Part shown: in pieces, positions 1 to 6,552 of the stretch
How the letters are laid out: each line of letters starts with the position of its first letter
Numbering within the stretch: position 1 is the first letter of the stretch
Origin: Planctomycetota bacterium
GTDB taxonomy: Bacteria > Planctomycetota > Planctomycetia > Isosphaerales > Isosphaeraceae
Assembly: GCA_021807585.1 (NCBI GenBank)
Contig: JAKBCQ010000136.1
Location: 1-6,902, forward strand
Reading direction: 5' to 3'
Length of the DNA stretch: 6,902 nucleotides
Program-made: the position numbers and the translations under genes
The notes under the pieces: generated by a model
Seen by the model: only the letters and a program-made list of their open reading frames with translations
Database searches by the model: none
Told to the model about the DNA's origin: nothing

Positions 1-619
1 GCGATTGATGGAGTAAGATCGAGGCGCGATAAGCGACGCGCCGTTCGTTGAGCAGGTCTTGCTTGACGCTTGGCGGCAGCGAAAGCGCGTGCGCGAGCAG
101 GTCGGTCGTCGTTCCCAGGGGAGCGTTCGAATGAAGCAATTTGGCGAGTTCGGGATCGATCGTTTCCTCTTGCTCGGCGGCGAGCCGAAACAACGCGACA
201 AGTTCCTCCCGCGAAGGTGCGGGGGCGAACGGATCGAACGCCTCACAATCGTCGAGCAGCTCCCCCTCGGCCTGGCGATAAAGCGTCTGCGCGACGATCT
301 CCCGAATCAATCGAACACGTTTGCATCCAAGTAACAGATAATTGAATCGGCCGTCGGCGAGCCGTTCGTGTTTGAGGATTTTGCCCACGCAACCGATCGA
401 TTCGATCGCGGGTTCGCCCGCGAGCGATTGCGGCTCGCGGCGCTTCGTTTGAACGATCGTCACCAGCGCGTCGGTCGCGAGCGCGTCGACCGTCAATTGC
501 CGATATCGCGGCTCAAAAATATGAAGCGGCAAGATTGCGTTCGGTAATAAAACGATCCCCGGCAAGGGAAAAAGGCGACACATTCCGTTATAATCTTTGA
601 GTTCGAAATCGCGCGTCAT
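1..619 (-). CDS. Lon N-terminal (substrate-binding) domain protein, 3' end outside window
   Basis: Reading the minus strand from the ATG at 617-619 gives 206 codons without a stop, running off the left edge. The protein matches the Lon substrate-binding domain (LON_substr_bdg family): PLPGIVLLPNAILPLHIFEP at residues 18-37, followed by RYRQL, then the second conserved block GCVGKILKHERLADGRFNYL at 76-95 and LLLGCKRVRL at 95-104. A helical part follows (about 137-206) with TDLLAHALSLPPSVKQDLLN at 172-191, resembling the helical end of this domain. In full Lon the domain binds unfolded substrates ahead of an AAA+ ATPase and a Ser-Lys protease. Many bacteria, planctomycetes included, also encode it as a standalone protein of about 200-220 residues with poorly known function. 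The visible part already has that length, so I infer a standalone protein, but the window ends before a stop or a Walker motif could decide. An internal ATG (residue 13) is an alternative start. It is transcribed divergently from nth. Confidence 0.88.
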   Translation of the reverse strand, partial: MTRDFELKDYNGMCRLFPLPGIVLLPNAILPLHIFEPRYRQLTVDALATDALVTIVQTKRREPQSLAGEPAIESIGCVGKILKHERLADGRFNYLLLGCKRVRLIREIVAQTLYRQAEGELLDDCEAFDPFAPAPSREELVALFRLAAEQEETIDPELAKLLHSNAPLGTTTDLLAHALSLPPSVKQDLLNERRVAYRASILLHQS

Positions 620-731
620 GTCCTGGATCCGCCTTCCGTTCGCCGCAATCGAAGCCTTGAACCGGATGATCAAGCGGCGAGGGCGCCGCGTCTTCGTGAG
701 AAAAATAAAAATCCGTCGATAATCGCTGGTT

Positions 732-759
732 ATTCTATTGCGGATCGACCGAGCGGCAA
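732..759 (-). promoter_or_regulatory. Candidate sigma70-like promoter for the Lon-domain gene
   Basis: On the minus strand TTGCCG (complement of 754-759) is followed after 16 bases by TAGAAT (complement of 732-737). This matches the -35 consensus at 4 of 6 and the -10 consensus at 5 of 6 positions. Transcription would start near 725, leaving a leader of about 105 nt before the ATG at 619. Seen by eye only; planctomycete promoter consensus is less well defined than that of E. coli. Confidence 0.3.
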
Positions 760-777
760 GGTGAAGTCGTCTCATCC

Positions 778-809
778 TTGACATCGCGCGACGCGACGCC
801 GACGATAAT
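778..809 (+). promoter_or_regulatory. Possible promoter for nth, spacing not ideal
   Basis: A perfect TTGACA at 778-783 is followed by GATAAT at 804-809, but the 20-base spacer is longer than the usual 16-18. The start codon of nth lies 82 bases further on. No other good pair is seen between 620 and 890. The rest of this 271-bp divergent gap holds no convincing ORF, RNA gene or repeat. Confidence 0.2.
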
Positions 810-890
810 GCTCCGCGATCGGCGGCGGCCGACGATCCGCGCGAAAGATCCCGCGCAGCCGGGCTTTTCCAATCTCTTAAACCGTATACA

Positions 891-1760
891 ATGCCGCGAT
901 CCAAACCCGTTTCACACGCTCATGAAATCGACGAGGCGCTGAGGCGCGCGTATCCCGAAGTTCATTGCGCGCTTGTTCACTCAAACGCGTTCCAACTTCT
1001 TGTCGCGACGATCCTCTCGGCGCAATGCACCGATGTTCGCGTGAATATCGTCACACCCGCGTTGTTTGCGCGGTTTCCGACGGCATTTGAACTTGCCGAG
1101 GCCGATTTATCCGAGGTCGAGGCGCTGATTCGATCGACCGGTTTCTTTCGCGCCAAAGCCAAAAACCTTGTCGCCGCGGCGCGCAAGCTCGTCGAACTCC
1201 ACGGCGGCGAAGTGCCGCGCGACCTCGACTCTCTCACGAAACTTCCCGGTGTCGGCCGCAAAACCGCGAACGTCGTGCTGGGGACGGCTTACGGAATCCC
1301 TTCGGGAATCGTCGTCGATACCCACGTGAAACGGCTTTCCACTCGTATGGGGTTAACCGAAGCGAAAACCCCCGAGACGATCGAGCGAGATCTGATCGCG
1401 GCGCTGCCGCGCGAATCTTGGATCGATTTCAGTCATCGTTTGATCACCCACGGGCGAGCGATCTGCTCGGCGTCGAAACCAAAATGCGATGCGTGTTCGC
1501 TCGATTCGATCTGCCCCAAAAATGGCGTAAAGAAACGCGGCGAAACGGCTGGAAAAAAGCCCAAATCGCGGGGCAGATCCGACGAGACAAGCGTCGATTG
1601 CGAGCCGCGGTTCGAGGCGACCGGATCGTCGAGCCCGGGCGAAATGTCACATCAGCTTCCAAAGAAAACCGCTCGCGGAGCGCAATCGTCGCGGATCGCC
1701 GCGGTTGAGCGGGTGAAAGGCAAACCGATTCGTGGTCGCGGCAAAGCGTCGAACGATTGA
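891..1760 (+). CDS. nth: Endonuclease III (DNA glycosylase/AP lyase) with basic C-terminal tail
   Basis: Base-excision repair enzyme that removes oxidised pyrimidines and cleaves the abasic site by beta-elimination. The helix-hairpin-helix [12 protein letters not shown] is at residues 118-129, with the catalytic lysine at K124. The catalytic aspartate is D143 in [10 protein letters not shown]. The [4Fe-4S] loop is complete: C192, C199, C202, C208, with the family spacing C-X6-C-X2-C-X5-C. The N-terminal block [15 protein letters not shown] (34-48) is also typical. Length is 289 aa against about 211 in E. coli; the excess is a tail from residue 209 on, with about 20 Lys/Arg in 81 residues, many Ser and Gly, no recognisable domain, and probably disordered. 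The ATG at 891 fits the family N-terminus, although no clear Shine-Dalgarno precedes it. The iron-sulfur loop and both catalytic residues separate it from MutY and from cluster-free glycosylases. Neighbours are a divergent Lon-domain gene and metF, 142 bp downstream. Confidence 0.96.
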   Translation: MPRSKPVSHAHEIDEALRRAYPEVHCALVHSNAFQLLVATILSAQCTDVRVNIVTPALFARFPTAFELAEADLSEVEALIRSTGFFRAKAKNLVAAARKLVELHGGEVPRDLDSLTKLPGVGRKTANVVLGTAYGIPSGIVVDTHVKRLSTRMGLTEAKTPETIERDLIAALPRESWIDFSHRLITHGRAICSASKPKCDACSLDSICPKNGVKKRGETAGKKPKSRGRSDETSVDCEPRFEATGSSSPGEMSHQLPKKTARGAQSSRIAAVERVKGKPIRGRGKASND

Positions 1761-1791
1761 TCGCGGCGAAGCGTCTCGCGCGGATTCGGCT

Positions 1792-1855
1792 ATCGATTCC
1801 CGGTCCGCGATCGTATTCTATCGTGAGATATCGAGATCGATTCCCGCGTGCGATC
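1792..1855. repeat. Imperfect direct repeat upstream of metF
   Basis: ATCGATTCCCG occurs at 1792-1802 and again at 1836-1846. Each copy is followed within 5-6 bases by CGATC (1808-1812 and 1851-1855), giving two similar units of about 20 bases set 44 bp apart in the nth-metF gap. CGATC words are so common in this DNA that part of the match may be chance. Confidence 0.35.
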
Positions 1856-1880
1856 ACGATCATAAACGATGATCTGTGAT
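1853..1880. promoter_or_regulatory. Inverted repeat (bulged hairpin) just upstream of metF
   Basis: ATCACGATCAT (1853-1863) pairs with ATGATCTGTGAT (1869-1880) across a 5-base loop AAACG, with a single bulged T at 1875, giving 11 base pairs. It ends 22 bases before the metF start codon. No T-run follows on the plus strand, so it is unlikely to be the intrinsic terminator of nth. As DNA it could be an operator dyad; as RNA it could be a leader hairpin. Nothing identifies a particular regulator. Confidence 0.45.
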
Positions 1881-1902
1881 TTCATGAAAATAGAGTGTTC
1901 TT

Positions 1903-2787
1903 ATGCATATCCGAGATATTTTCGCCGAACATAAAACGACGTTTAGCTTCGAGTTTTTTCCGCCTCGAACCGATCAGGCCGCGGACGATCTCTTCGGGGT
2001 GATCGAGAATTTGAAGCGGCTCAATCCGTCGTTCGTTTCGGTGACATACGGCGCGGGGGGTTCGACGCGTCGGCGGACGCACGATCTCGTCGTCCGAATT
2101 CAACGCGAGACGGGGCTGACCGCGGTGTCGCATCTGACGTGCGTCTGTCACACGCTCGAAGAGATCGAAGAGATCGTCGATCGATACGCCGAAAGCGGAG
2201 TGGAGAACATTCTGGCGCTCGGCGGCGACCCTCCCAAAACCGCGATCGGTCACCACCGTGAGCAAGACGCCTTCCAACACGCCGCGGAACTGGTGCGGTT
2301 TTTACGGTCGAGGACGAACGTTCCCGGCGTGCGCGGCTTTGGAATCGGCGTGGCGGGGTTCCCCGAAGGACATCCCGCGACTCCGAACCGGCTTGTCGAA
2401 ATGGAGCACCTGAAAAGCAAGGTCGATGCGGGGGCCGATTATATCTGCACACAACTCTTTTTTGATAATCATGATTTCCATGATTTTCGCGAGCGGTGCG
2501 AGCACGCGGGGATTCGCGTTCCGATCCTGGCGGGAATCATGCCGATCACGCACCGCGCGGGGATGCTGCGGATGGCTGAACTCGCCGCGGGCGTGCGGAT
2601 TCCCGCGCGCTTGCTTCGGGCGATCGACCGTTGCGGCGAGAATGACGAGGCCGTGGCCAAGGTTGGCGTTCACTGGGCGACCGAGCAATGTCGCGAACTG
2701 CTCGATCATCAGGTAAGTGGAATTCACTTTTATACGCTCAATAAATCTGACGCCACTCGTCATATTTATGAAACTTTAAGTTTGTAG
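1903..2787 (+). CDS. metF: 5,10-methylenetetrahydrofolate reductase
   Basis: FAD enzyme that reduces 5,10-methylene-THF to 5-methyl-THF, the methyl donor for methionine synthase, using NAD(P)H. At 294 aa it has the usual length of the bacterial catalytic TIM-barrel form and lacks the S-adenosylmethionine-binding regulatory domain of eukaryotic enzymes. Visible motifs: TFSFEFFPPRT at 13-23, with the catalytic Glu at E17 (E28 in E. coli); SVTYGAGGSTR at 46-56; LALGGDPP at 104-111, with D109 matching the flavin-tuning Asp120 of E. coli; GVAGFPEGHP at 149-158; TQLFFD at 183-188; VPILAGIMPI at 206-215; and the near-C-terminal HFYTLN at 275-280. The ATG at 1903 places FEFFPP where the family has it; the upstream Shine-Dalgarno is weak. 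A bulged hairpin sits in the leader. queG follows after 55 bp on the same strand, suggesting cotranscription. No residue I looked for is missing. Confidence 0.97.
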   Translation: MHIRDIFAEHKTTFSFEFFPPRTDQAADDLFGVIENLKRLNPSFVSVTYGAGGSTRRRTHDLVVRIQRETGLTAVSHLTCVCHTLEEIEEIVDRYAESGVENILALGGDPPKTAIGHHREQDAFQHAAELVRFLRSRTNVPGVRGFGIGVAGFPEGHPATPNRLVEMEHLKSKVDAGADYICTQLFFDNHDFHDFRERCEHAGIRVPILAGIMPITHRAGMLRMAELAAGVRIPARLLRAIDRCGENDEAVAKVGVHWATEQCRELLDHQVSGIHFYTLNKSDATRHIYETLSL

Positions 2788-2788
2788 G

Positions 2789-2817
2789 TTCGATCCTCCG
2801 TTTTGATCGGGATCGAA
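2789..2817. other. Intercistronic hairpin between metF and queG
   Basis: TTCGATCC (2789-2796) and GGATCGAA (2810-2817) form a perfect 8-bp stem with a 13-base loop, beginning two bases after the metF stop. No T-run follows; the next bases lead into the queG ribosome binding site. It may stabilise the metF transcript end or be incidental, since GATCGA words are abundant here. A full terminator is unlikely. Confidence 0.35.
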
Positions 2818-2827
2818 TCGGCTTGAT

Positions 2828-2836
2828 AAGAAAGGG
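2828..2836 (+). promoter_or_regulatory. Ribosome binding site of queG
   Basis: The purine run AAGAAAGGG lies 6 bases before the ATG at 2843, a normal Shine-Dalgarno distance. It favours the ATG at 2843 over the in-frame TTG codon directly before it (2840). It is one of the few clear Shine-Dalgarno sequences in the window. Confidence 0.6.
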
Positions 2837-2842
2837 TTTTTG

Positions 2843-3931
2843 ATGGCGACCGAGTTCGAATCGACGAGGGGGAGCGAGATCCCCACGAAGCTCGATTCGG
2901 CGGTCGTCAAGCGGATTGCGATCGATCTCGGCTTTGATTGGTCGGGCGTCGCTCCTGCGGTTTCGCCTCCGGGTTATCCCAGGTTTCTCGAATGGCTCGA
3001 GGCCGATCGGCACGCGGGGATGGATTACATGAAGCGGCTCGCCGCGGCTCGGGCGCATCCCCAAAGCGTTTTGGAGGGGGTTCGGTCGATCGTCGTCGTC
3101 GCGCTCGTTTACGGAGCGGGAGACGAAAGCGCCGCGGCCGATCCGCGGCTGGGCGTGACGGCGCGGTACGCACGGGGGATCGATTATCATAAAGTGTTCT
3201 GGAGACGTTTGCAGATGTTGCTGGATCGAATCCGGGAGATCGATCCCGCGGTTCGCGGTCGCGCCGTCTGCGACACCGCACCGCTTCTCGAACGTGATTT
3301 CGCTGCGCTCGCGGGGCTGGGATGGATCGGCAAGAACACGATGATGATCTCCAAAAAGTTCGGCAGCTTTACGCTTCTGGGGGGTCTTTTGATCGATCTC
3401 GATCTCGAACCCGATTCCGCACACGAGACGAATCACTGCGGCACATGCACGCGTTGCCTTGATGCGTGTCCCACTTCGGCGTTCGACGGAGCGTATCGAC
3501 TCGACGCGAATCGATGCCTTTCATACTGGACGATCGAACATCGGGGGACGATCCCCGAGGAATTCGCCGATCGATTAGAAGGCCGGCTGTTCGGTTGTGA
3601 TATATGCCAGGATGTATGTCCGTGGAATCGGAAGGCGCCGAAAGCGAGGACGGCCGAACTCGCCGAGCGTGGCGAATGGGTGAATGTCGATTTGATCGAA
3701 CTCCTCGCGGCCGACGACGAGGCGATATCGCGCAGGCTAAGCGGTTCGGCGCTCAAGCGTGCGAAACGATCGGGGCTGTTGCGGAACGCGGCGTTGATTT
3801 TGGGAACGCGGCGGGTCGTCGAGGCGATACCTGCGCTCGTCGCTCGATCGACCGATCGCGACCCGGTCGTGAGCGAAGCCGCGATTTGGGCGATCGAACG
3901 GATCACGTCGCGTGATTCCGAACCCCAATAA
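2843..3931 (+). CDS. queG: Epoxyqueuosine reductase
   Basis: Catalyses the last step of queuosine synthesis: cobalamin-dependent reduction of epoxyqueuosine to queuosine at the wobble base of tRNAs for Asp, Asn, His and Tyr. The protein is 362 aa from the ATG at 2843. The N-terminal half is the QueG/DUF1730 region, with HAGMDYM at 58-64 and the segment CDTAPLLERDFAALAGLGWI at 143-162; D144 aligns with the catalytic Asp of DSAPVLER in known QueG. GKNTMMI follows. The ferredoxin-like part supplies eight cysteines for two [4Fe-4S] clusters: C199, C202, C205 and C209 in CGTCTRCLDACP; C225 in NRCLSYWTIEHRG; C252, C255 and C259 in CDICQDVCPWN. The C-terminus (about 313-355) holds a HEAT/PBS-lyase-like repeat, as in many QueG proteins. 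QueH is excluded by length and architecture. No other queuosine gene is in the window; metF lies 55 bp upstream. Confidence 0.96.
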   Translation: MATEFESTRGSEIPTKLDSAVVKRIAIDLGFDWSGVAPAVSPPGYPRFLEWLEADRHAGMDYMKRLAAARAHPQSVLEGVRSIVVVALVYGAGDESAAADPRLGVTARYARGIDYHKVFWRRLQMLLDRIREIDPAVRGRAVCDTAPLLERDFAALAGLGWIGKNTMMISKKFGSFTLLGGLLIDLDLEPDSAHETNHCGTCTRCLDACPTSAFDGAYRLDANRCLSYWTIEHRGTIPEEFADRLEGRLFGCDICQDVCPWNRKAPKARTAELAERGEWVNVDLIELLAADDEAISRRLSGSALKRAKRSGLLRNAALILGTRRVVEAIPALVARSTDRDPVVSEAAIWAIERITSRDSEPQ

Positions 3932-3954
3932 AAACGGCTGAAGTCGTCGGAAAC

Positions 3955-3971
3955 GATCGGAGCGGCCGATC
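3955..3971. terminator. Small hairpin after queG, weak terminator candidate
   Basis: GATCGG (3955-3960) and CCGATC (3966-3971) form a 6-bp stem with a 5-base loop, 23 bases after the queG stop codon. The sequence after it (ACATTCTT) is only mildly T-rich. A second tiny stem follows: ATTCT (3974-3978) with AGAAT (3982-3986) around TAG. Together they may end queG transcription, but the pattern is not a classical terminator. Confidence 0.3.
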
Positions 3972-4006
3972 ACATTCTTAGAGAATCATTCAAACAACTG
4001 ATGTGT

Positions 4007-4045
4007 GGCGACCGAGTCTCATTCCGACGGTCGCCGGAATGAGAC
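4007..4045. terminator. Two overlapping stems between convergent genes, possible bidirectional terminator
   Basis: GTCTCATTCCG (4016-4026) and CGGAATGAGAC (4035-4045) form a perfect 11-bp stem around the 8-base loop ACGGTCGC. The loop sequence can itself pair with an upstream arm: GGCGACCG (4007-4014) with CGGTCGCC (4028-4035), a perfect 8-bp stem. The two stems cannot form together. The element lies between the stop codons of queG and the minus-strand gene at 4082, where a bidirectional terminator is expected, but neither strand shows a T-run directly after the long stem. Confidence 0.5.
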
Positions 4046-4081
4046 GGCGGGAAAAGCCGCGTCGCGGGTTCGATTGTGGAG

Positions 4082-4837
4082 TCATCGTTTCCGGCGTTTA
4101 GGACGCTTATTGATTTCTCGCACCCCTTCGATCGGGCCGAATTCGGGATTATCTTTTTCGATTTCCTTAAGCAGATCGCCGACGAGTTTTTCTCCCGATT
4201 TACCGCTGAAAACCCGGATCGCGGCGTTGATGACGTTCATCTCATTCACGAGTTGGTCGAGGTCGCGAGTTTCCCAATATTCCCCGCCGTCGGTAACTTT
4301 TTCGAGGATTCCCAGCTCCTTGGCGTAATCGAGCATTTTAATGAGCGTCATGTGAGTGCGGATGAAATTCCTCACCCCGCCGCATTCCTCTCGGGACGCG
4401 AACTGCGTTTTGCAGAAACTCGTCCAGCTCCAATCACCGAAGTTTGTGGGGATATTTTCGACGAAGACCGGAGGATCGACCGAATGATCCCAATTTTCGA
4501 CATGATCGGGATAACGGCCGAGTCCGAAAAACGCGGGTTCGGAGCCTGCGCCGGGCCGAGTGGTGAACACAATCAACTGTGTGGGGTTGATCCAGAATCC
4601 CGAGTCCGATTCGGGATCGGGGCTGAAACTTTTGGCTGCTTGAATAAACATCCAGACATCCGGGCTGGTTCTCGCGAGTTTCCTGAAGTCGACCTCGTCC
4701 TCGCCGAATTCGCGTATTTCTGTGACTTCGAGAAACGGCAGGTCGAGACAACGTTGACGAAGCTTGTAGACGAGCGCCCGCGCTTGTTCTTCGTCGCACG
4801 GGTGAGCTTTGAAGCTATAATCGATCGTGACACCCAT
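4082..4837 (-). CDS. Conserved-looking protein of unknown function, 251 aa
   Basis: I do not recognise a named family, though I recall similar opening segments (a YSF/YSLK strand, then a helix with RALVxxLRQR and LDLPF) in hypothetical proteins of planctomycetes; that is memory, not a search. The start MGVTIDYSFK at 4837 is chosen because GGGAG lies 9 bases upstream (4847-4851); the same frame is open to 4978, but that extension is rich in Arg and looks untranslated. The protein has no signal peptide or membrane segment. It is rich in aromatics: GFWINPTQLIVFTTRPGAGS at 80-99, PAFFGLGRYP at 101-110, NFGDWSWTSFCKTQF at 132-146. A helical C-terminal half includes THMTLIKMLDYAKELGI (161-177) and the tail KRPKRRKR (244-251). 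It looks like a soluble cytoplasmic alpha/beta protein. It converges on queG and diverges from the XPB helicase. A GTG-started frame on the opposite strand (4076-4870) is judged a shadow: it has no ribosome binding site. Confidence 0.75.
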   Translation of the reverse strand: MGVTIDYSFKAHPCDEEQARALVYKLRQRCLDLPFLEVTEIREFGEDEVDFRKLARTSPDVWMFIQAAKSFSPDPESDSGFWINPTQLIVFTTRPGAGSEPAFFGLGRYPDHVENWDHSVDPPVFVENIPTNFGDWSWTSFCKTQFASREECGGVRNFIRTHMTLIKMLDYAKELGILEKVTDGGEYWETRDLDQLVNEMNVINAAIRVFSGKSGEKLVGDLLKEIEKDNPEFGPIEGVREINKRPKRRKR

Positions 4838-4901
4838 CGGCGTGTTCTCCCGAATGGCGGTTACGTTTGAGCGAGTGAAACGCGGCGAATCACGCCTACC
4901 C

Positions 4902-4930
4902 AATAAACCACGCCGGGGTTTTGAAAGCAA
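4902..4930 (-). promoter_or_regulatory. Weak promoter candidate for the 251-aa gene
   Basis: On the minus strand TTGCTT (complement of 4925-4930), a 17-base spacer, then TTTATT (complement of 4902-4907). Only about half of the consensus bases match, but the spacing is right. The leader to the ATG at 4837 would be about 60 nt. Confidence 0.2.
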
Positions 4931-4949
4931 GTGATGCGATCCGCGACGA

Positions 4950-4979
4950 TTGGTACGCGTTCGATTCGACGGGTACAAT
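4950..4979 (+). promoter_or_regulatory. Candidate promoter for the XPB-Bax1 pair
   Basis: TTGGTA (4950-4955), an 18-base spacer, then TACAAT (4974-4979), a good -10 match at 5 of 6. The leader to the XPB start at 5146 would be about 160 nt. The whole gap 4838-5145 is 308 bp; apart from the two promoter candidates and the palindrome at 5107-5116 I see no small ORF, RNA gene or repeat in it. Confidence 0.3.
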
Positions 4980-5106
4980 AACGCCGAGTCGCGATTGCCG
5001 CGGTTCGCATTCGACGCCTCGTCGGCGCTCTCCGTGCGTTGGGAAAGGCTAACGAACTCGAAGCCAGACGGAGTTGCTCGGCGCGGCGACCGAAAGGTTC
5101 CGTGAG

Positions 5107-5116
5107 CGAACGTTCG
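5107..5116. promoter_or_regulatory. Perfect 10-bp palindrome upstream of XPB
   Basis: CGAACGTTCG is a perfect palindrome 29 bases before the helicase start codon. Its half-sites CGAAC and GTTCG are those of the Gram-positive LexA box, but that box has four bases between them and this one has none. It could be an operator for an unknown regulator or chance; an SOS role is not supported. Confidence 0.2.
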
Positions 5117-5145
5117 ATCTTGAGAAATCAGACAATTAAGACATC

Positions 5146-6552
5146 ATGGAACGAGCATTGACCAAAACGGGCGCGACGACGATTCGACTTACGTTCGATC
5201 AGGGCACGGTCGTCGTCGAGGGGCTGCCCGACGGCGATCCCGCCGGAATCCCGGGCCTGAAGCGCGACATTCGCCGTGGAGGGATCGCCCGCGCCGAGGC
5301 GATCTGGTATCGACATATTGTGGAATATTTCCGCAAGCATCATATACCTTATGAGGACAAGGCGCGGGCTTACGAGAAAACGCCGTGGCCGATTCGCGTC
5401 GGCAAGGAGGCGTTTCCGCACCAGACCGAAGGCCTTCTGGCGTGGGAAAAAGCGGGACGACGCGGCGTCGTCGTGTTGCCGACTGGGACGGGGAAAACGC
5501 ATCTGGCCAATCTCGCGATCAACCGCGCCGAGCGTCCCTCGCTCGTCGTCACGCCGACGATCGACCTGCTGAATCAATGGTACGACGAGCTTAGCCTTTG
5601 TTTCGCGACCGAGGTGGGCATGGTGGGAGGAGGATCGTACGACATCCGACCTTTAACCGTCACCACATACGACTCAGCATATCAAAACATGGATAGATTT
5701 GGCAATCGATTCGGGCTTTTGATTTTTGACGAGTGTCATCACCTGCCGGGGCCGACGTACGGCCAGGCCGCGGTTTGTTCGATCGCGCCGTTTCGGCTGG
5801 GGTTGACGGCGACCCCCGAACGGGCCGATAACGCGCATTTGCAATCGGATCAATTGATCGGTCCGATCGTATATCGCCGCGAGATCACCCAATTGCGCGG
5901 CGAGTTTTTAGCGGAATATCGTGTCGAGAGTTTGTTCGTCGGCCTGACCGACGACGAGCGCGAGCGGTACGACGCGGCTCGGGAGATTTATCGGGCATTT
6001 CTCCGCGATAACGGAGTGGATATGCGCAAGCCCGGCGCGTGGGGTCAGTTCCTCTTTTTGGCGAATCGATCTCAGGCGGGGAAGCAGGCGTATCGCGCGT
6101 ATCGCGAACAGCGAACGTTGGCGCTCGCCGCGCCGGCGAAGCTCAACCTGCTGGCGTGGCTGCTCGACAAACACCTGGGCGATCGCGTTTTGATCTTTAC
6201 GCATGATAATGCGACGGTGTACGAGATCGCTCGGCGGTATCTGGTTCCGGTGATCACGCATCAAACGAAAACGAAGGAGCGGCGGGAGATATTGGCGCGA
6301 TTCAATTCGGGGGTTTACCCGATCGTTGCGACCTCAAGGGTTCTCAACGAGGGGGTGAACGTTCCCGAGGCGAACGTCGCGGTGATCCTTTCTGGATCGG
6401 GGAGCGTGCGCGAGCACGTGCAACGGCTGGGGCGGATTTTGCGGAAATCAGGGTCGAAAGAGGCGATCCTCTACGAGGTCGTCACCCGCGACACCGCCGA
6501 GGAATACACGTCGATCCGCCGACGACAACACAGCGCTTATGAAGAAGCGTGA
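5146..6552 (+). CDS. xpb: XPB-family SF2 DNA helicase (archaeal/bacterial XPB)
   Basis: ATP-dependent 3'-5' DNA helicase/translocase of the XPB/Rad25 family, whose archaeal members act with the Bax1 nuclease in DNA repair. It has 468 aa, close to the roughly 450 of archaeal XPB. An N-terminal damage-recognition-like domain spans about 10-80. Motifs in order: I LPTGTGKT 111-118; Ia VVTPT 134-138; YDSAYQNMDRFGNRFGLLIF 175-194, very close to archaeal XPB; II DECH 195-198, followed by HLP; III LTATPER 220-226; IV LIFTHDNATVYEIARR 349-364; V VATSRVLNEGVNVPEANVAV 394-413; VI QRLGRILRK 426-434. The RED motif after motif III of Archaeoglobus XPB reads RAD here (226-228). The thumb-like insert is around 270-330. 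Motif II and the YDSAY-GNRF block favour XPB over other SF2 restriction-type helicases. The ATG at 5146 has no clear Shine-Dalgarno. The Bax1-like gene directly downstream supports the assignment. Confidence 0.94.
   Translation: MERALTKTGATTIRLTFDQGTVVVEGLPDGDPAGIPGLKRDIRRGGIARAEAIWYRHIVEYFRKHHIPYEDKARAYEKTPWPIRVGKEAFPHQTEGLLAWEKAGRRGVVVLPTGTGKTHLANLAINRAERPSLVVTPTIDLLNQWYDELSLCFATEVGMVGGGSYDIRPLTVTTYDSAYQNMDRFGNRFGLLIFDECHHLPGPTYGQAAVCSIAPFRLGLTATPERADNAHLQSDQLIGPIVYRREITQLRGEFLAEYRVESLFVGLTDDERERYDAAREIYRAFLRDNGVDMRKPGAWGQFLFLANRSQAGKQAYRAYREQRTLALAAPAKLNLLAWLLDKHLGDRVLIFTHDNATVYEIARRYLVPVITHQTKTKERREILARFNSGVYPIVATSRVLNEGVNVPEANVAVILSGSGSVREHVQRLGRILRKSGSKEAILYEVVTRDTAEEYTSIRRRQHSAYEEA

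Noticed and set aside
59..345. Two short plus-strand frames near the left edge
   Set aside because: They are the reverse side of the Lon-domain gene, which has clear family motifs on the minus strand.
667..723. Tiny ORF starting MIKRRGRR in the divergent gap
   Set aside because: Eighteen codons, mostly Arg/Lys, no ribosome binding site, and it falls in the leader of the divergent Lon-domain gene.
885..890. TATACA as a -10 box for nth
   Set aside because: It abuts the start codon and has no -35 at a proper distance; transcription would begin inside the gene.
2840..2842. TTG as the start of queG
   Set aside because: The ATG directly after it has better codon identity and a proper distance from the AAGAAAGGG site.
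1444..3906. Several long antisense frames opposite nth, metF and queG
   Set aside because: Arg/Ser-rich translations without motifs lie over three confidently identified genes; the GC-rich GATCG-heavy composition removes stops from the opposite strand.
4061..4080. GGTTCGATT resembling a tRNA T-loop
   Set aside because: The flanking bases do not form the 5-bp T-stem, and no acceptor, D or anticodon arm can be found upstream.
4076..4870. Open frame of 264 aa on the plus strand (GTG start) opposite the 251-aa gene
   Set aside because: No ribosome binding site, no recognisable motif, and it mirrors the minus-strand frame, which has a GGGAG site and better protein character.
4838..4978. 47-residue N-terminal extension of the 251-aa protein
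   Set aside because: Arg-rich and without motif character; the internal ATG at 4837 has a strong Shine-Dalgarno, and the extension would cover both promoter candidates.
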